Source: Daedaleopsis sinensis (taxonomy: Eukaryota > Basidiomycota > Agaricomycetes > Polyporales > Polyporaceae). From it: a DNA stretch of 64,000 nt. A model generated the notes under the pieces. That model was given only the letters and a program-made list of their open reading frames with translations. It did not search any database and was not told the DNA's origin. This document shows positions 44,546 through 56,659 of the stretch, piece by piece. Within the stretch, counting starts at the first letter, position 1, and every line of letters starts with the position of its first letter. Where the stretch lies: NCBI GenBank assembly GCA_033807695.1, contig CM066302.1:3658001-3722000 (forward strand), given 5' to 3'. The position numbers and the translations under genes are program-made.

Positions 44546-45764
44546 CTAGTGCAATGTGATCTCTGCGAAGACGGGACGGTGGTCACTGGCCAGAACACCG
44601 TCGTCGGTCAACGAGCTTCCGACCCTATACGCATCCGCCGTCCTACAGGGGGTATCCGCCGTCAACTCAAGCCTACGACCTCGTCCGGAATACAACCGTC
44701 AACGCTCACCACTGCCCATTGCTCCCACCAAAAATGAAGTCAATCTGCGAGAAGACAGACGAGTCCCCCGGCCCGTTAAAGCCCGTGAACGTCGCGAACT
44801 CGCCCGACACGAACTCGCGCGGCGTCTGCGCCTTCAAGTCCAGCATCTTGAAGTCGGGCAGCGTGCCCTCCGGCACCGCGAAGCGCGCCGCGAACGTCGC
44901 GTTCACCGCGACGGGCGGGAGCGTGCCCGTCATGATCTCGTACGCCCCATCGTCCGCGCCCGACGCGGGGCTGTTGAAGTCGCCCGTGACGACGACGGGC
45001 CCCCCAGTCTTCCACGCCTCGAAGCGCGCGCGCACGAGCAGCATCGACGCCCCGAGCCGGCGCTGGGCGTCGGACTGGTCGTCCAGGTGGGTGTTGAGGT
45101 ACGTGAAGTTGATGGGCGCCGCGGGGTTGCTCTTCAGGACGAGGTGGGTGGCCGTGCAGATTCGGATCGAGCCCGCGCCCGGGAATTTGGACGGCACGTC
45201 CGGGGTGTTCCTTTGGGCGCGATGAGTGGGTGTCCATTCCGCTTGGAGTGGGCTGGGATGGGCACTCACGAGAGCCAGAATGAGTCGTTCGATACGAGCT
45301 CGACGTCCGACTTCTTGTAGAAGATGGGGCTGAACTCGCCCGCGGCGACACCGTCGTCACGGCCGACACCAACCCAGCCCCACCCGTCCCCGAAGAGGGT
45401 CGCGAGGTCGGTGACCTGTCTCACAAGTGCTTCCTGAAAGCCTGATTGCGAATAAGCATTCACATACAGCCATCCTGTTCCCCAGAAACCTACCGGCAAG
45501 CACGATGCCTTGGTTCACGAGGTGCTGGAACACCTTGATCCTCCTCGTGCTCCACGGCTGCTCCCCCTTCTCCCCGTAGAATTTCGGGGCCATGAGGGGA
45601 TCCGGGAGCGCGTCGAGCGACTGCTGAACGGTGATGTTGTCCGGCTTCGAGTCGAAGCGCAGGTTGTACGTCGCGATACGCATCGTCTGGTCTGCAGCAG
45701 CTAGCCCCGACGCGATGATGAGCGTGGGGGCGAGAAGACGGAGGGGTGCGAAGGACAGCAGCAT
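44546..45764 (-). CDS. Secreted endonuclease/exonuclease/phosphatase-fold protein
   Basis: Predicted secreted metal-dependent phosphoesterase of the DNase I-like fold; nuclease or phosphatase cannot be told apart. Exons 45494-45764, 45270-45441, 44710-45210 and 44546-44642 give 346 residues. Residues 1-24 form a signal peptide (LLSFAPLRLLAPTLIIASGLAA). Fold motifs in order: RIATYNLRFD, a metal-binding Glu in the GEKGEQPWSTRR/region, YLNTHLDDQSDAQR with its catalytic His, VTGDFNSP, FSQIDFIFGG, and SDHRPVFAEI with the catalytic Asp-His near the C-terminus. The last exon is essential: without it a TGA directly after NGQW would remove the SDH motif, so that stop lies in an intron. Length and motif set are like fungal secreted EEP-domain proteins. 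Confidence 0.85.
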
Positions 45765-46750
45765 GATGACGGGGAAGGGCCGGTACAGGGGAGGACGCCA
45801 GACCGTCCGAGGCCGCCGCAAGAGGGCTGTTAAATACCTCGAGCTCGGTCCTCCGCTGGACCATCAGACGAAGGGAAGCTGTCGGCCCTTCGGACGCGTC
45901 CCGACACTGAGAAGCATACAGTTCTCGTAGCAGAGGAAGTAGCCTTGCACATCACGCACGCGGTACGCAGAGCGCGAAGCCAGCGCTGCCGTGATGCATG
46001 CCTCACATGATGACGGAGAAGAACGTCCGGCGGATGCATATGTGCATGCGCAACTCTGAGAACGCACCTTCTCGCTCCCTCACATAGCCAATCCCGGTGC
46101 GCATCGCCGTCTGCGCGGCGAGTGTCGAGAATAGACCGAAGGCAGTCTTGAAGCCCATCGTGACGATTCACGCCACGAACGTGCACTGCTCCTGTCGTTG
46201 ATTTGTATGTGTGCGTCGGAAAGACTGACGAAATCTTGAATGTTTGCGGGAGTAGCTAGAGCGGTTCGATGCTCGCATCCAAACACGTTCGCGAGGGAGC
46301 GATCTTGAGAGGCAAAGGAGTCGAACGTTGAGCATAAGATCATGGTCGCCATCTTCGAGGAGCCCCTTGGCCCTTGGCGCGCGACCTACTGGGTAAGCGC
46401 TCATTTGATGACGTATCCTTGAAGCAGGCTTGAAGTCGAAGTTAGACAAATCCTCCTATCCCCATTTGAGGAGGATGTTGCTATAGAGCCTGTGGATCGT
46501 CTGGATAGGGGGAACCAAGGCTTAAAGCCTTGAGGGTCGAGCGCTGGACTTGTTATATGGCTACTATATCGATGGGTAAGAGTACAAGGCATTGCTGTTG
46601 CCGACTTGTGCGACGCTAGTAGTACAACATGGGATGAGAGATGCAATAAGTAATTTCAGTGTGGATGGTGACACTGCATGCAGGATGAGGATGACGGGAC
46701 TGTTCGATTGGAGGACTGACTGTACGACTGCAGACACCCGAAGTCCACGG
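45765..46750. other. Intergenic region
   Basis: About 990 bp. A CTGTTAAATACC sequence near 45826 may be the TATA-like element of the minus-strand endonuclease-fold gene. Small frames here show no domain. Confidence 0.45.
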
Positions 46751-49517
46751 CTACGACTCGACGGAGTTCGTCGTCCCCTCCGACCGCAGCGGCGCAAAGA
46801 ACTGGAACGACAGCGGCAGCGGCGAGAGCCTGCTCCCGGGGCTCCGCACGTCGTACCGCGTCCGCCGCACGCTCTCTGGCGGGCTCAGCGTCCGCGGTGT
46901 CTGCGACCCCGCCTGCCGCGACGGCGGCTCGGGGTACACCACCCCCGCCGGGATCGGTGCCTCGTAGTACCTTCCCGAGCGGCTCGGGCTGCGCATTGGC
47001 AGCGGGTCGTCGTGCGGGATCGGCAGCGGGCTGTCGTGCGGGACAGGGAGCGCCTCCTCGGTCGGCACGGAGAGCATGGGGTTGCCGGGGGGCGGGATGC
47101 GGACGGTCTTCCGAGAGGGGATAGGCAGTGGGTTGCTCGGGGGCGGGATAGGTACGGGCGTGTTGGACGGTACGGGGACGGGTGTGTTGGATGGGACGGG
47201 GATCGGGTTGCCGGAGAGCGAGCCGGACGGCATGGGCGGGGTGAGAGCGACGAAGCCAGGGGGGAACTGCAGGGGAGAATCGGATGCAAGCGGCGGGATC
47301 CACTGGTCTGACGAGCTCGAGCTGAACGGGTGGTACCCTGGGATCTCCGTCCGCATGACGATGATGTCCTCCTGAGGAGCTAGCGGCTGTATATTGTGCT
47401 GCTCTGGACTCAGTAGGTGTGGGTGTGTGATGGTCGTCTTCACAGAAGAACGGTTGGTGGAAGGAGTAGACTGTGCATGTCCGTTCGTCAGTGCTTCGTA
47501 GGAAATGTCTTGGAGACTAATGACTCACAGGAGACTCAATAACGATATCAGGAATAACGTGCGGTGGAATAACTGGAGGGGTGTCTCGGCCCCTACCTCG
47601 GTCTTTGAACGTCTTGCTGAGGAACCGATTCTTGAACACCCTGTCCAATGGGCTGGTCGAGACTGGAGACTGCACCCGCTCAGTCCGCACAGGTCCTCTG
47701 GCTGGCTCTGGAGGCGGCGGCGGGGGAATGACCGGTGCTGGAAGGTCCTCCATCGGACGCGGCCCACGCGGCGACCCCACCTGTCGCTGCATCCACAGCC
47801 CAGCATCCCCGGCACGCGTCATCATGTCAGCTCAGCGTCGTCGAAAGATACGAGGTTGACGTACGTCTTCCCGTACAGGCGGCCGCCCGGTGGTCGATAC
47901 GCGGAGCTTGCTCGGCGCGCCGACGAGGTCAAACTGCGAGATGTTGGTCGACGCTTTGGACATGGGAGACATCGCTTTACTCTCACTTGAGCGGGTGCCC
48001 AGGATGGGGACACCTTCTGGAGGTATGGATGCATTATACGCGTAGTCGCGTGTCTGGGGTTCGGAATCAGGAGCCCTGGATGGACCGGGCTGAGAGGACT
48101 GGGTAGGGTAAAGCGTAGAAGCAGGTACTGGGGAAGGAGAAACCGGTGAGACTGGCCGGGACAGTTCGTGTGGTGGCGGTAGGAAGATCTCCTCGGCCCT
48201 GTCCGCGTATGGTATGTAGCCATCCGGGGGGATCTCAACTGGCGGGTGCACTGGGGAGGGCGCAGGCTCATGTATAGGGATTGGGTGGGATATCTGTCCG
48301 TCATCTAGAGAGCGTGGTGCGGGATGTGGCACCGGCATGCCAGTTGGCAATTCTGCTCGCGAATGTGACGGTGATGGGGCATTGACAGGTGTTACAACTG
48401 TAGGGACTGGTAATGTTGCAGCGTGGTGTGCAGTATCGGAGATGTGCGGTCGAGTACTTGCCCTTGACGTACTAAACCTGCGTCACCATCGTCAGTGGAT
48501 GCAGAAGGAAGCTTTTCTACACGTAACATACCTCGACGGTGGTCTTCTGGGAAGCGCGGGTATCACCCTTCCAGATGAGACTATTGAAGGCCCCGGGGTC
48601 TGGCTACGGTACTCGGGAGCTGGCGTCCTTACTCGTATTTCAGCAGGCCCTGGTGTGCGGCTGCGATATTGTGGCGCAGGCGGTCGCTCCTCCTCGTCCG
48701 GCACCTCCTCTACTGTCGGCATACCGTATCTCCGCTCTCTAGGCTCGCCAGTCATAGCTGATTCTTCGAACTCTGCCTCTGCTCCTCGAGACCATCCCTC
48801 CTGCAAACCTTCCCGCCTGCCCTCTTCCCGTGCCCTCGCAATCAATTGTTGCTCACGGTACTTTCTCGCGGTGGAGCGCGCACGAGCCGCGACTTCTTCC
48901 GCCTCCACCTTTTGTTGCTCCAGCTCATCTATGAGCTCCTGCGCCCTGGCAATCTCACGGTTCGCGTCGTCCAGACGATACTTGTACAGCGTGAGCTCCT
49001 CCTTTGCGCGCGACGCCTCCGCCTGCGCGAGCATCGTGGCCTCGTGTGCTGCACGAAGCTTGCGCAGCACCTCCAGCACGCGGCGCTCTGCGTCGTCCGC
49101 GCGCCTCGTCTCGTTGTGCAGTCGCTCGGTCATCACGGCGAGGGCGGAGCGGACGCTGCGCGAGTCATGTTGCGGCGGAGGCATGAGGTGTGAGAGGAGC
49201 TTGTTGGGGATGCCGGGGAGGATGCTTGCGCTGTCACCATGGTCTTCGCGCTCGGGGCGCGTGCGGCGGACGGAGGGGCGGGAGACGGAAGAGGAGGCAG
49301 AGGAGCGGAGGGACTTGGACTGGCTGCTTTCGGAGCGCGAGGGTAGACTGCTGCTGGCAGAGGACGATGCAGTCCTGAGGGATTCCAAACGCGGAAACGG
49401 GTACTCGCCGCTGCGGCACCGAATGCGAGTGCACATGAGCACGGGGACGAGCACGCGAGGATGAGAGCGAGTATAGCAAGACACATACCGGCCGCTCTCG
49501 TCGATTATTCGAGACAT
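46751..49517 (-). CDS. Coiled-coil and proline-rich protein of unknown function
   Basis: Not recognised. Exons 49489-49517, 48532-49410, 47865-48477, 47529-47786 and 46751-47470 give 832 residues. The N-terminus is Ser/Arg-rich (SLRSSASSSVSRPSVRR). Residues about 95-205 form a strong heptad coiled coil (ALAVMTERLHNETRRADDAE, LYKYRLDDANREIARAQELI, REEGRREGLQEGW). The rest is disordered: RTPGP and RTPAPEYRSQTPGP repeats, then Pro-rich blocks including four IPVPSNTPVP-like repeats near residue 660 and PLPIPHD repeats. There is no signal peptide or membrane segment. Intron 1 is 78 nt with no stop in frame, so retention would be tolerated. Such proteins in Agaricomycetes may be cytoskeletal or scaffold proteins; this is a guess. 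The C-terminal splice choices are the least certain part. Confidence 0.65.
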
Positions 49518-50592
49518 GAAGCGGGTGGGGGGAACGACGGCGAACGCGTACGGGTGGGCTAGAGAGAGAGGACAGCGCGGGAGGAGGCATGGGTAGCGGA
49601 GTGGGTGCGCGGCGTGGCCATCGTTAACTTGTAGATGAAGAGAGAGGGAGAGATCGGCCGCTTCTTTGTGCGAACCTGCCCCGCAATGGTGCGGAGCGTT
49701 GCAGAGGCGTGTTTTCCGCACCGCTTGCCATGCGTGGACAACACGTGTAGATCGATGTAGTATAACGAGCGTTCACATCGACGAGCGGCCTGGAGCGGCA
49801 GCTGGCCCGGGGAATAAGCCGCGACTACTAAGGTCAGTGAAGAACAAGGTCATAAGTGACAATAGCCCGAGCAGACGGTATCGACCTCGACTCGTGATGT
49901 CAGCGCGAGGCTGCGTGAGAGATGACTCCGCGCCAGATTAGCTTCGAATAGACACTGTGGATATGGAGCTAACCTTGTCTCTGACTTAAATCAGTACGCG
50001 ATATAATGATTGTGTTTCATCTTTGAACTGTGCTGCAGGCCATAGGCTTCGTGGCGTCGTTGGCGGCACTGTTCACTACTACAGCTAGAAGTCCACACCT
50101 AGCGAAGTCCCCGTAGCAGGTACGGTATGTGCTTCCCCTATGCTGGGGTAATGAAACGCCCAAGTCCGGCGGCGGAAGCTGGACGTGCCCTTCTTCACCT
50201 CCGCTATAATGCGCATAGATGTACCTTTGATATTGCTCGAGCCTGACTGGCAGGTCATCAGGGCTGTCAGTCTGGACCTGTTGACGAAACTTTGAGTCAT
50301 CGGTACCACCCAGCACTGCAATCATCCTGAAAAGACGTACCTGCTCGCGTCACGCCCATATACAAGACCCGTTCCGCAGTGTCTCGCTGGTGGTCACGGT
50401 GCAAGACTACGTAGACGCTAAGTCTTCCGAATCTCCCCGTCCATATCCATCAGTCGTAACAAGCTCTCTTCTCTTCGGTCGTACCGGCCGTACCACTTCG
50501 AGTCGCCACCGACTCGTGTCGTAAGCCGGATGTTGCTCCCTCCCGCGCTTCAAGGTGCCTTGCCCTAATAAGTAGCTCTTGCCGGTATTGAG
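49518..50592. other. Intergenic region with one weak candidate frame
   Basis: About 1.1 kb. On the minus strand, ATG at 50325 opens 102 codons to 50017 with no domain and modest coding composition. It could be a small gene but is not called. The first 200 bp are the promoter of the coiled-coil gene. Confidence 0.4.
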
Positions 50593-50856
50593 CTAAGCGA
50601 GCTCGGAATGGGACGAAGTAGGCTCTTCGGGTTCTGATGCCGCGTAGGAGGATCTCTTCGAAGCGTAGACAAAGTTTCGCCTAACTCGAGCGGAAAGAGA
50701 CGTGCCCTCGACCAGAGCGAGCGATTCTTTGAAGGGTTCGAGATATCTCAGGTAGGCGTCCTTCCACCTCAGCAGCGACATCCTCTCCTCCACTGGCCAT
50801 TTCGAGACGTCCACTATCGCTTTCTTCGCGCTATCTTGTTTGTGATGCCTGGCCAT
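50593..50856 (-). CDS. Small hypothetical charged protein
   Basis: 87 codons from a clear ATG (50856). The product is basic then acidic: MARHHKQDSAKKAIVDV, then WPVEERMSLLRWKDAYLRYL, a region likely to be one or two helices, ending Ser/Glu-rich. There is no signal peptide or membrane span. I do not recognise it. Support for being real comes from the possible decayed copy of its start at 35053, which preserves the reading frame better than the flanks. It is divergent from the AAA ATPase gene with 1.1 kb between their starts. Confidence 0.45.
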   Translation of the reverse strand: MARHHKQDSAKKAIVDVSKWPVEERMSLLRWKDAYLRYLEPFKESLALVEGTSLSARVRRNFVYASKRSSYAASEPEEPTSSHSELA

Positions 50857-51786
50857 TGGTTCCTTGCGACACCGCAGTCGGTTGAAGAGGGGGAGGGAGA
50901 GGTAGCCAAGCAGATGATTTAGCTTCGGATCAGCGTCGACCGTCGTCTGGTTGCAAAGGTTGTGTCCGAGTTTATCGCCGAGGAGCTCTCTCTTTTCTTT
51001 CGACCTAGCGGCGGTACAGGGTACCCAGCAGAAGGTCCAGACAGAGTATATGCGTCGCAGTTAGTTCCAAAAAGAGCCGTTTCAGCAGTCCGTAATGTCG
51101 CGAAGCGTATGCGATTCCCCCAGCGTGGCCTTAAGCCTCAGTTGAGGCGCAGTGAAAGCAGGTGAAAGCGGCCGCGATCCAGCGCCTGTCTTCTTCTGCC
51201 TAGTAGTTGTATGCTCCTCCGTTCCTTTCGCCTATCTTTGGTCCAGTTCCAGTGTTCATCTCCGTTTGTAGTGGATTTCGCGAGTTCAGAAAGCAGGAGA
51301 GAAAACGAGTCTTAAACTCCAGTTTTGCAACTGAGGGGAGATGCAGAGGCAAGGAGTGTCAGACGCCCAAACATGCCTGTACGCATTACGTACGCTCTTG
51401 TTTACCGACCGCCACGACCCACTGTACCACTTGTCACTTGTCCGACTGACTCAGAACCACTGCTTTCCATGACTCCATTATCTGGTCAAATGACTGACTC
51501 ATTGGCACCGCTGATAGCTATTATATTAGGTGTGCCGCACCTGCCAATCCCGGTCCAATTAGTACTCTGGTGATCACCACTTACGATGAGTGCTCTGAGT
51601 CTGTGGAACACATATATCCGTTCAGCTGCCTTGCAGATATAACATCAGACATAAACTTCTACAGGTCTGGCATCTGCCTGCAGCGCCCGCCACCCATTTA
51701 AAAAGTCACAACGAATGAATGTAGCTCAGTTTACCACTGCGCTAGTAGGCGCACCGCCAGTACATGTATGTCGGTCGATCGTTGTG
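50857..51786. other. Intergenic region between small gene and AAA promoter
   Basis: About 930 bp; no supported gene. It contains a partial tRNA-like D-arm sequence near 51719 without the rest of a tRNA. Confidence 0.4.
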
Positions 51787-52350
51787 CATGGCTGTGAACT
51801 TTGATTGATCGTTTAGGCACCCTATGGCTGTGTGGCCTCTTCGGAAGCTGCTAACTTAAGCTTCATCAAGGACCGCATTCCCAGATTCAACACTGCACGT
51901 CCAGCCTCTAGATTTAAAAGATTATAAATGCTTGGGGGAGCTGGGTGCCCAAGGATACTACCAGCCCCCTTCCAACTATTTCTCTGCCAACAATGCGTCG
52001 CTTCCTCTCACAACGGTCACGCGCTGCTCATCTCTCCGGTGATGACAACCTATCGGAGAAAGATGGAACGGAGGTCACGAGCAGCGAGGACCATGACACA
52101 GGAGCTACGCCAGCCCCCCTTCCGCAGGCCTCGCTTCCCCCTCCGAACCTGAAGGTGAAGCGCGTCGACTACTTCTGGAGTACCTTGTCGAAAGCCTGGA
52201 AGTACAAGAACACAACCTCTGGCCCGGTCGTCGCTGAGGCGATCCGTCCTGTGGGGAACGGCTCCGACAACGATCCTTGGCAGAACTTCTGCTTCGTTGT
52301 CGTGCGGAAGCTCCCTGATCCCCGGACCGCGCATTTGGGGGGCGATATTA
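51787..52350 (+). repeat. Source copy of the AAA promoter/5' duplication
   Basis: Matches 33979-34547 in inverted orientation. It comprises about 205 bp of promoter, including the TATA box ATTATAAATG at 51921-51930, and the first 119 codons of the AAA gene. Confidence 0.8.
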
Positions 52351-54658
52351 CCTTTCAGGTCGTCGTGAAGAGTCCCTACCTGCTCAAGGCGTGCAAGGAT
52401 GTCATCGGACAAGTTCCAGGACTATCCTGGACTGCCGAGCCGCTTGAGGTATGTCCTCCGGTTGATATATGTGTATCGTTACCATGGCACGCTAATTGAC
52501 ATTTCTAACCCCGTACAGCTCGACCCTCATCTCCTGATCGGTTTCTTCCCGCAGCTTGAGCAGTACGAGAAGACGCTCTGCAGGAAGACACGCCGGACAC
52601 CCGAAGAGGACCACATCTTACCGACGTTGACAGTTTTGCTCGACTACATCCGCAAAGATTACCGCACGACGCTCGCGAAAATCGCCAACCTAACCGTCCA
52701 CGGCGAGATCACCTACGACCTGCTCTACGCCATCCTCGTCCCGCGCACTGTTCTCCTTACTGAATGTCCCGTTACGGGCGAGCCTCGTGCACTCCAGCTG
52801 TTGTCCGCGACCAAGATTGGCGACGATAGGTGTTCGGCGTACAGTCTGCTGTGCGAGAACATTGACTCTACGGAAGAAGGCGCACTTCCCGGGAGAGCGA
52901 CAGATGATGGTGACAACTACAACACCACCAACCCTGTCCCCGTCTCGCGCTCAAGTCGCCTTAGATTATCCAGCTACAGACATGCGGCGCGCAACAGCGC
53001 CAATTCCTCCGCGACAAATACAGTGCTACATCGGAGGACGTTTGGACGAGTGCAAAGCAAGATTATCATTCACGCGTTCAAGGGCACGGAGAAGATCAAT
53101 ACACTTGAGGCGTTCCCGATTGAGTACCATCAGGACCCGGAGGCCATGCAAGCGCTCTTGCTCGAACGTGGTCGCAAGTGGGCTTCGCTGAAAGGCATCC
53201 ACCACATGCACTACGAAGGAACCGCTGCCTGCGTGATCCCCGCTGATGGTCGAAAAAAGGTGGTCAAGTACAACGTGAGTACCCTCGTTGTATCGATGAT
53301 AAGTGACTAAGGGCTCTGAACAGGTGAACTCGCGGGTCATGATAGATAGAGGTACGAGGTTCTAAGCCATGACAGCTGGTTCCCTTGAGCTAAACCTGTT
53401 ATATTCAGGCAACTTTATAAAGTTGAACCCGAACTATGAGATGCCGACACCGAGCAACTCAAACACGCGTGCACCACCGTGCACTGGCCTCTGCGTCATG
53501 TCAGAACCGGGAGTCGGTGACGATGTCCCGACGCTTGAGATTCGGACCAAGCGCCCGATGGAAGAAGCTACCCTAACTGACGACGAGCTCATACTGGCTT
53601 CTCCCGTTCTCTACGGGTTCAGTCTTTCCGACAAGATCTGGTGTGCGTCATCCCTCTTATTCCCTCCACAATTTCATCTCATTTATGTCTAGTTGAGTTC
53701 AACGTCGAGAACGTCAAACCGATCACTTGGAACGAAGAACCCTTCGAGGGGCTAGTCCTCGCTGCGGACCGCAAGAACCTCCTGCGCTCGCTCGTCGACG
53801 CGCACAGCGCCGGCCTCGGCTTCGACGACTTTGTGCAAGGCAAGGGCCAAGGACTCATCGTCAACCTCTTCGGCCCTCCTGGGGTAGGAAAGACGCTCTC
53901 AGCCGAGGCCACGAGCGAACACGTCCGACGCCCGCTGTATGTCGTCGGAAGTGGCGACCTCGGCACGAAGGCGTCTGAGCTGGACGCTGCACTCGAGCGC
54001 GTGTTCGACATTGCGACGAGCTGGAAGGCGATCGTGCTCATAGACGAGGTATGCTCCGGATGAGAAGGCTGGGACCTACGACGCACGGGAGCTGAGCGCT
54101 GACTTCTGTGGTAGGCTGACGTGTTCCTGGAGCGCCGCTCTCTGCATGACCTCGAGCGCAATGCCATGGTCGCAGTCTTGTACGTCACCCCCCTCGCTCG
54201 CTATCTCACCCTTCGCATCCTTCACGTCTCGTGCTCCCGCCTCATCTTATCCATCATCTCCATCACGACTGACTCCGACGTCCCACAGCCTGCGCCACAT
54301 CGAGTACTACCGCGGCATCCTCTTCCTGACCACGAACCGGATCACCGCCTTCGACGACGCCTTCCTCTCGCGCATCCACGTCGCGCTCCACTTTGGCGAG
54401 CTCTCCGCCGCCGCCAAGGCGCAGGTCTGGCGCACGTTCCTCCGTAAGGCCGGCGTGCCCGACGCGGACTTTGGTGAGGACCTCGTCCTGCAGCTCGCCA
54501 CGCGAGACGTCAACGGGCGGCAGATCAAGAACGCGTGCCGCACCGCGCGGTCGCTCGCACTGGGCCGCGGGGAGACGCTTGGGTTCGCGCACTTGATAGA
54601 GACACTGGACGCGATGGAGGAGTTTACGGCGGAGTTCGCGACGATGGGGAAGATCTGA
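51993..54658 (+). CDS. Fungal AAA ATPase with large N-terminal domain
   Basis: P-loop ATPase of a large fungal family whose members carry a DUF7025-type N-terminal domain before one AAA module; its client is unknown. Exons 51993-52448, 52519-53274, 53324-53351, 53409-53642, 53693-54048, 54115-54179 and 54289-54658 give 754 residues. Residues about 130-440 form the N-terminal domain (LDPHLLIGFFPQLEQYE, ILPTLTVLLDYIRKDY, TYDLLYAILVPRT, LEAFPIEYHQDPE, GRKVVKYNVNSRVMIDRG-type text). The AAA module starts near 510: Walker A GPPGVGKT with Lys558, Walker B AIVLIDEADVFLE, sensor 1 LFLTTNR, and an arginine-finger-type SRIHVAL. The variable first 60 residues are low-complexity. Its promoter and first exon were copied, inverted, to 34 kb. 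Confidence 0.87.
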
Positions 54659-55303
54659 AGCGACGAGAAAGGAGGCGGCCGAAGAGTGTCCACCGTCAGA
54701 AGGGATCGTGACTTAAGCCACTAGTTTTATGCATTGCATAGACTGGTGTGTAAGGAACCATCAACAATATGCAGCGAACAGATACGAGCTCCAGGCTCGG
54801 ATATCATAAAGGTGTTCGGAAGCCAAGCGAAAGGTCTCGTAGCATCCGTAGGGGACGTAGGAAGCGGATAGGATCGCGATTCAGGTCGGAAGTCTGTCGG
54901 TATAAGGGTCCACCTCTACGAGAGCGATGTACGTTGAGTCGAAGGATGCATGGGCTGGAGCGCACCTGGAGAAAAGGGAAGGTAGGTGGACTGCGGTGTC
55001 TGCCTGGGTACCGTCAAAGGAAGCAGTAAGTAGCTGCGAGAATCAGATATGTCCGTGTGGTCCCGTGCAGCCTGAGACTTCATGAGGAATTGCATTTACG
55101 ACCGGTGACTCGGACTCGGAGATTCGAGTTTGACCTTGCGCGCACTCATCGAGATCAGCCAGTAGGTCACATATGAGAGGGACGGGTACCTCGGCTTGAA
55201 ACTGCGCGTTTTATAGGTCAAATGACGGGGTATGATATTCATGGGAGAGCGGACGGAACGTATCTCGTGTCGCACGCGGCGCAAAGCATGGCTACTGGCA
55301 AGC
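54659..55303. other. Convergent intergenic region
   Basis: 645 bp between the stops of the AAA gene (plus) and the MDR oxidoreductase (minus). An Arg/Lys-rich frame at 54769-55029 is of low-complexity and is not called. Confidence 0.5.
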
Positions 55304-56659
55304 TCAAGCCGTCTCCTGAGGGTGGACGATGAGTTTCATGCCACTAACTCTACCATCCCGCATACGAGCACACCCCTCCGGTATACCAGCCAGACCACCA
55401 GGGAGGACCTCGATCCTGTTCGGCTACCACAAGCCGCTCGCACATCAGCAAATCTCTATCACGCAACTGTTTGTAGAATTCAACACTCACCACGACGGCC
55501 CCCGTCCTCAACCACTCCGTCAGCCGCTTGTACAGCTCCACCCCCACCGTCTTGTTCCCCGGGATGTCAAGCATCCCCAGCGGCCGCCCGATCCGCTTCG
55601 GGACCACCCCGGCCGCGCGGTCGCGCTCGAGCTTCTCCTGGAACGCGAGCGGGTGGCGCCAGTCGGTCATGACGAGCGCGCCCCCGGGCGCGAGCGCGTC
55701 GTACGCCAGGTGCTGCAGCTCCGGGGTCGGGACCGCGTCGTACGCGTACGCGATCGGCTTCCCCGCCGTGATCGTGCGCAGCTCGGTGAGGATCTCCGCG
55801 GGCGAGCGCGCGCGGTCGACGACGTGCGTCGCGCCGAGGGACTTGAGGTAGTCCGTGTGCGCGGGGGAGGCGGTTGTGATGATCGGCGCGAAGCCTTGCA
55901 GTTTCGCCATTTGGATCGCTGGGGAGTGGAATAGGCAACAGACCGATAAGGATGTGAGCGCGGGAGGTATGAGGAATAGGAATCCGCACCGTACTGTCCG
56001 ACACAAGACGATCCGCCGAGTATGAGTGCCGCTTGGCCGGCATACTTGGTTAGGCCGCCCTCTTCCCAGGGCGCTGCGAAGTTGACAGAGCTTGCTTCGG
56101 GGTGGTGGCTCCAGATCCCTGTGACGACGGTAGCAAGCCCAAGTGGGACGGAGGCGGCTTGGTCCAAGGAGATGTTGTCCGGAATCTGCGAGTACGAATC
56201 ATGATGCTCAGTATCATGATGCAGAACAATCATCAAACATCCAAGTAGGAGCTCGACGTACTTTTGCAACATTGTCTTCAGGAACGACGTTGTACTGTTG
56301 GAAGGTTGCTCGCTGCGGGTTCGAACTTCCTCCAAAGAGCCTATAGAACATTGTCAGTGCAAGTATCACGTCAGAGAATAGCGGAATGATTACACTCTGT
56401 CGCCCTTTGAGACATCCTTCACTGAAGAGCCGACCTCCTCGACAATCCCCGCGCCGTCAAAGCCAGAAACGAAAGGGTATGTCGTGAGGTTCGGGTGTCC
56501 GTATACCTGGATCTTCCAATCCGCAGGGTTGAGCGCCGCGGCGACGATCTTGACGACAACGTCCTTCACGCCAGGAGTAAGCACAGGCCAGTCATTTACG
56601 AGCTTCCAGGGCTGCTTTGGCTCGGGGACGACGAGGGCTTTCTGCGTGGTAAGAGCCAT
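55304..56659 (-). CDS. Zinc-independent MDR oxidoreductase (enoyl-reductase type)
   Basis: NAD(P)H-dependent reductase of the medium-chain dehydrogenase superfamily, the branch often annotated as alcohol dehydrogenase GroES-like or trans-enoyl reductase; cytosolic. Exons 56394-56659, 56262-56340, 55990-56185, 55491-55918 and 55304-55423 give 362 residues. The GroES-like part has ALVVPEPKQPWKLVNDWPVL, KIVAAALNPADWKIQVYG and SGFDGAGIVEEVGSSVKDVS. The Rossmann part begins near 175: ALILGGSSCVGQYAIQMAKL, ATHVVDRARSP, and YAYDAVPTPELQ. The zinc-binding Cys/His pairs of classical ADHs are absent. The last exon (PNRIEVLPGGLAGIPEGCAR, ending LIVHPQETA) supplies the typical C-terminus. Substrate unknown; no biosynthetic neighbours. 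Confidence 0.88.

Noticed and set aside
44706..44708. TGA as the true end of the endonuclease-fold gene
   Set aside because: It lies directly behind a GTGAGC donor; splicing to 44642 restores the SDHRPV catalytic motif needed by the fold.
51719..51760. tRNA-like sequence (GTAGCTCAGTTTACCACTGCGC)
   Set aside because: It resembles a D arm only; no matching anticodon stem, T arm or acceptor stem follows.
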